Of a stretch of DNA of 24,352 nt, positions 21,790 to 24,352 are shown piece after piece. The notes under the pieces were generated by a model. That model worked only from the letters and a program-made list of their open reading frames with translations. It was not told the origin of the DNA and ran no database searches. Position numbers and translations under genes: made by a program. The stretch is from CAWJHE01 sp964614855 (GTDB lineage Bacteria > Chloroflexota > Anaerolineae > Anaerolineales > UBA4823): assembly GCA_964614855.1 (NCBI GenBank), contig CAZTMX010000020.1, forward strand, positions 1 through 24,352, given 5' to 3'. The stretch's first letter is position 1, and every line of letters begins with the position of its first letter.

Positions 21790-24352
21790 CTATTGACTAA
21801 CTTTATTGAAAACATCAAGATATTCATCAGCAACACTCTGCCAGGTGCGCGTTTTCAATCTTGAAAGAATCTTACCTTCAACATCCAGCAGATATGAATG
21901 GTTTTCCAATGCCCAGGAAATCCTATTCACCATGTCAATTACGTTATACGGATCAAAGCAAATGATACTCCGTTCTTCTGGAGATAGAACTTCTCGAACA
22001 ACTGGGATATCGCTCAAAACCACAGGTGTATTTACCGACAAAGACTCTGAAAACACAAAGGGAAATCCTCCTTCAAAAAGCGTAGGCGCAACAGTGAGAT
22101 GGGCACATGCATAAAATGCAGCATGGATTCTGGCAGGCATATAGTGCATGGAAAGCACGTCTAAATGTAATTTCTCCTTATCAACATATTCCTGCATTTC
22201 ACCCGAAAATGCCCCGGTAAATACTAACTTTGCATCGACATATCTCTCTCTTAGGAGAATCCTGTATGCTTTGATAAGATTAAGATGATTTTTATGCAAT
22301 CTGCTTTGAGAAGAAACAAACAGGTAATTTATCGAGCCAAGGTTAAGTGAACGAAGATAGATCGATTGTTGGTCAGAACATCCTTCCGTTTCTTTCCGCA
22401 AGTACCCTTTGATCATTCTTCGGGCGAGTAACAACATTTCATCATCTCCTACACCTGAGCGAGATGATATGAGCGGGCGTGTTTCAATTGGGGCATGGGG
22501 GATAACATGTATATTTTCAGGTAATTGAAATCCTGATTTAATCACCTGATTTTCACGCACATAATTCGAAAAAGTGATAACTTTGTCTGCTTGAGTGATC
22601 GTTTGTTTTATATTGAAGTAGTGGTTATCCACCAAATCAGGAACCACTTTAGAATATTTCGTTGGAAAATCAAGGTAAACAATATCTGGCACTGCAACAA
22701 CAGTCGGTCGGGTAAATTTATGAATGAACTTGTTGTTAGGATAAGCAAAAAACCAGGTTGAACATTTATCTTCAGTGATAACCTTTTCAGCAAGAACTTT
22801 CAACTCTGAATTTACCATGTTGGAAAAAACTCGTGGCGCGAGACCAAAAACATAATTCCTCACTCTGCCAATAACAGATCTAATGTGTGCCACTAATTGA
22901 GAAATATGGAATAATCGGATTAGTAAATCGAGTATTTTCTTGATAATGTACAGAATCAATAACAGTAAACCGAAAATCAATAGGAATGGCAGTGCAACCA
23001 GGGTTATCAAGGCGATCAGCAAGAAACCAGATAGTGGTCTTATAACCACGAATCTTGATGCAATTTCTGATCTTATGGCAAGGAATTTCTTATGTAAATT
23101 TTCTAAAATAGTAAGAGGACGACGTTTACGCGGCTTGCGATTAATCCACCAATCATAAACCTGGTATATTAACGGTGGTGTCTCATTAACAACATCAAAA
23201 ATAATTCTCTGAGTATCAACACCCAGATCTTCCAGATAATCTGCAACAGCTTGTTTAACCCATGAGACACTCGCTATATGAATTTGCAGATCCGCTCGCT
23301 CCTGTGCACCAAGGATGATCATTGCAAGCAAACGAGATATGCCCTCGCCAGTAAACCCTCCTGGATTAGTTTCATGCATCCATAACCCGACATGGGTCTT
23401 TTCATTATCCTGATCTTCCCGAGACTCCGATGGCAATCTTGGCAGATAAAGGGATGTGCTGAACTTTTCCCTCCAGCTATCTTCGACGTATTGGGTGCCA
23501 AACTCCTGCAATAGAATTTTTTGCGAATTGACTACATCGCTAATAAAATCTTCATCACCATTTAGAATTCGTCGAATTTTCAGTCTTGCTTCTTCAAAAG
23601 TATCACAACAACCCGGTAATTTTCTCTTTGCCAAGAATTCCAAAACCCCACCAGACATGTAAATTAATGGCAACCCGTAAACCGCTGCTTCAATGGGATG
23701 ATAGTGAAGATGGCGTTCCTCCTTCGAGTGGTAGAACATTACCCGCGATGACATAAAGGTTTCGAGATATTCTTCTTGTTCCAGAAAGCCAGTCACATGC
23801 GCGTCATCCGTTACTTCAACCGGTTGAGCGCCAGCAATAATATGAGGTAAATCACCAAAATTCCTTTTAAAATCCTGGTAAATTTTGTTGTAGTATGGGT
23901 GCGATTTTATTCTTGGGCAAACAAAGAAAATCTGGCCTGTATCGCCCCGCCACTTGTTTTCATGTTGATAATAACTAAGCGGCAATCCCTGGGGAAGGTA
24001 TAAGGATATTCTTTGAACCCACAACGGCTCATGATCAATTGTGTTCGCTATACTGGCTGCCAGGCGAATATTGGTACCTTTTCGGATGCGGTGAAATACC
24101 TTATCTGAGAACATAGTTTCAAATCTATCTGCATAAGTTTTATCACCTTCCAGGCCAAAGATACGTAGATAGATAAGACCATCGAATGAATTGCACGTTG
24201 CTTCCACCATCTCCGGAAATATAGCCGCAATGGCAGTGCCAAAATACTCATTGATTTCCCTTGCCATGTTTTTTGGCCACGGTTGGGTGTAAAAATCAAA
24301 GTGATTGAGTTTCTTTAGCAAACTTTGGGGAATTGTCAGGCTGCTGTCGTAC
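21790..24352 (-). CDS. Tandem-domain glycosyltransferase with internal membrane hairpin, partial
   Basis: The frame is open to the right edge (YDSSLTIPQS precedes the first possible TTG at 24321), so the N-terminus is missing; 854 codons including the stop are visible. Numbering here is from that TTG. Residues to about 290 look like a GT-B enzyme lacking its first half: IFFVCPRIKSHPYYNKIY, HVTGFLEQEEYLETFMSSRV and ERHLHYHPIEAAVYGLPLIYM. A second glycosyltransferase starts at about 310 (VGLWMHETNPGGFTGEGISRLL) and ends with a GT4 donor domain: YLFVSSQSRLHKNHLNLIKAY, TLFEGGFPFVFSESLSVNTPVVLSD. Between its two halves, residues about 427-462 are strongly hydrophobic and probably cross the membrane twice. 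Such large bifunctional enzymes assemble surface glycans by adding two different sugars. The DNA is AT-rich compared with the left part of the window. Confidence 0.82.
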   Translation of the reverse strand, partial: YDSSLTIPQSLLKKLNHFDFYTQPWPKNMAREINEYFGTAIAAIFPEMVEATCNSFDGLIYLRIFGLEGDKTYADRFETMFSDKVFHRIRKGTNIRLAASIANTIDHEPLWVQRISLYLPQGLPLSYYQHENKWRGDTGQIFFVCPRIKSHPYYNKIYQDFKRNFGDLPHIIAGAQPVEVTDDAHVTGFLEQEEYLETFMSSRVMFYHSKEERHLHYHPIEAAVYGLPLIYMSGGVLEFLAKRKLPGCCDTFEEARLKIRRILNGDEDFISDVVNSQKILLQEFGTQYVEDSWREKFSTSLYLPRLPSESREDQDNEKTHVGLWMHETNPGGFTGEGISRLLAMIILGAQERADLQIHIASVSWVKQAVADYLEDLGVDTQRIIFDVVNETPPLIYQVYDWWINRKPRKRRPLTILENLHKKFLAIRSEIASRFVVIRPLSGFLLIALITLVALPFLLIFGLLLLILYIIKKILDLLIRLFHISQLVAHIRSVIGRVRNYVFGLAPRVFSNMVNSELKVLAEKVITEDKCSTWFFAYPNNKFIHKFTRPTVVAVPDIVYLDFPTKYSKVVPDLVDNHYFNIKQTITQADKVITFSNYVRENQVIKSGFQLPENIHVIPHAPIETRPLISSRSGVGDDEMLLLARRMIKGYLRKETEGCSDQQSIYLRSLNLGSINYLFVSSQSRLHKNHLNLIKAYRILLRERYVDAKLVFTGAFSGEMQEYVDKEKLHLDVLSMHYMPARIHAAFYACAHLTVAPTLFEGGFPFVFSESLSVNTPVVLSDIPVVREVLSPEERSIICFDPYNVIDMVNRISWALENHSYLLDVEGKILSRLKTRTWQSVADEYLDVFNKVSQ

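Noticed and set aside
1..24352. tRNA, rRNA, transposase or prophage genes
   Set aside because: No cloverleaf, rRNA segment, DDE transposase or phage structural gene was recognised by reading the sequence and its translations.

Overview
The window is a bacterial chromosomal scaffold containing one run of 100 Ns, so it is probably from a draft or metagenome assembly. Coding density is high, most of it is GC-rich, and nearly every gene lies on the minus strand. Lipoproteins with Pro/Ala/Thr-rich linkers, a long-form RecJ, a GntR-LacI chimeric regulator and an AddB-type nuclease split off as its own protein fit a Chloroflexota (Anaerolineae-like) genome. That placement is an inference; no rRNA or other marker is present.

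Left part (1-2761): the start of a PIG-L/LmbE deacetylase gene runs off the left edge. Next is a GntR-type regulator with a LacI-like sensor domain, transcribed divergently from a secreted alpha/beta-hydrolase lipoprotein. The short region between the last two holds a nested palindrome that looks like the regulator's operator.

Central part (2807-11678, all minus): a tightly packed run azlC - azlD - AddB-like degenerate helicase - UvrD-type helicase - stand-alone Fe-S PD-(D/E)XK nuclease - recJ. The three middle genes overlap and together hold the parts of an AddAB-type double-strand-break resection machine spread over three polypeptides. RecJ follows after 41 bases, which suggests one DNA-end-processing operon. 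azlC is interrupted by the assembly gap. This cassette is the best candidate here for an under-described system.

Middle (11808-14183): an orphan family-5 ABC solute-binding lipoprotein on the plus strand, a 198-base non-coding stretch rich in hairpins, and an orphan HicB-type antitoxin with a palindrome in its upstream region.

Right part (14184-24352, all minus): an exopolysaccharide or cell-surface glycan operon. In transcription order it has a tandem-domain glycosyltransferase with an internal membrane hairpin (open at the right edge), a sulfotransferase with an extra C-terminal domain, two GT4 glycosyltransferases, a WbaP-type initiating sugar-phosphate transferase and a large GT-C membrane glycosyltransferase. 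The likely product is a sulfated polysaccharide built on undecaprenyl phosphate. From about 20,600 to the right edge the DNA is clearly AT-richer than the rest, suggesting a mosaic or horizontally acquired segment. RecJ and one GT4 enzyme carry unusual low-complexity or repeat-like insertions at positions where their families usually have short loops.
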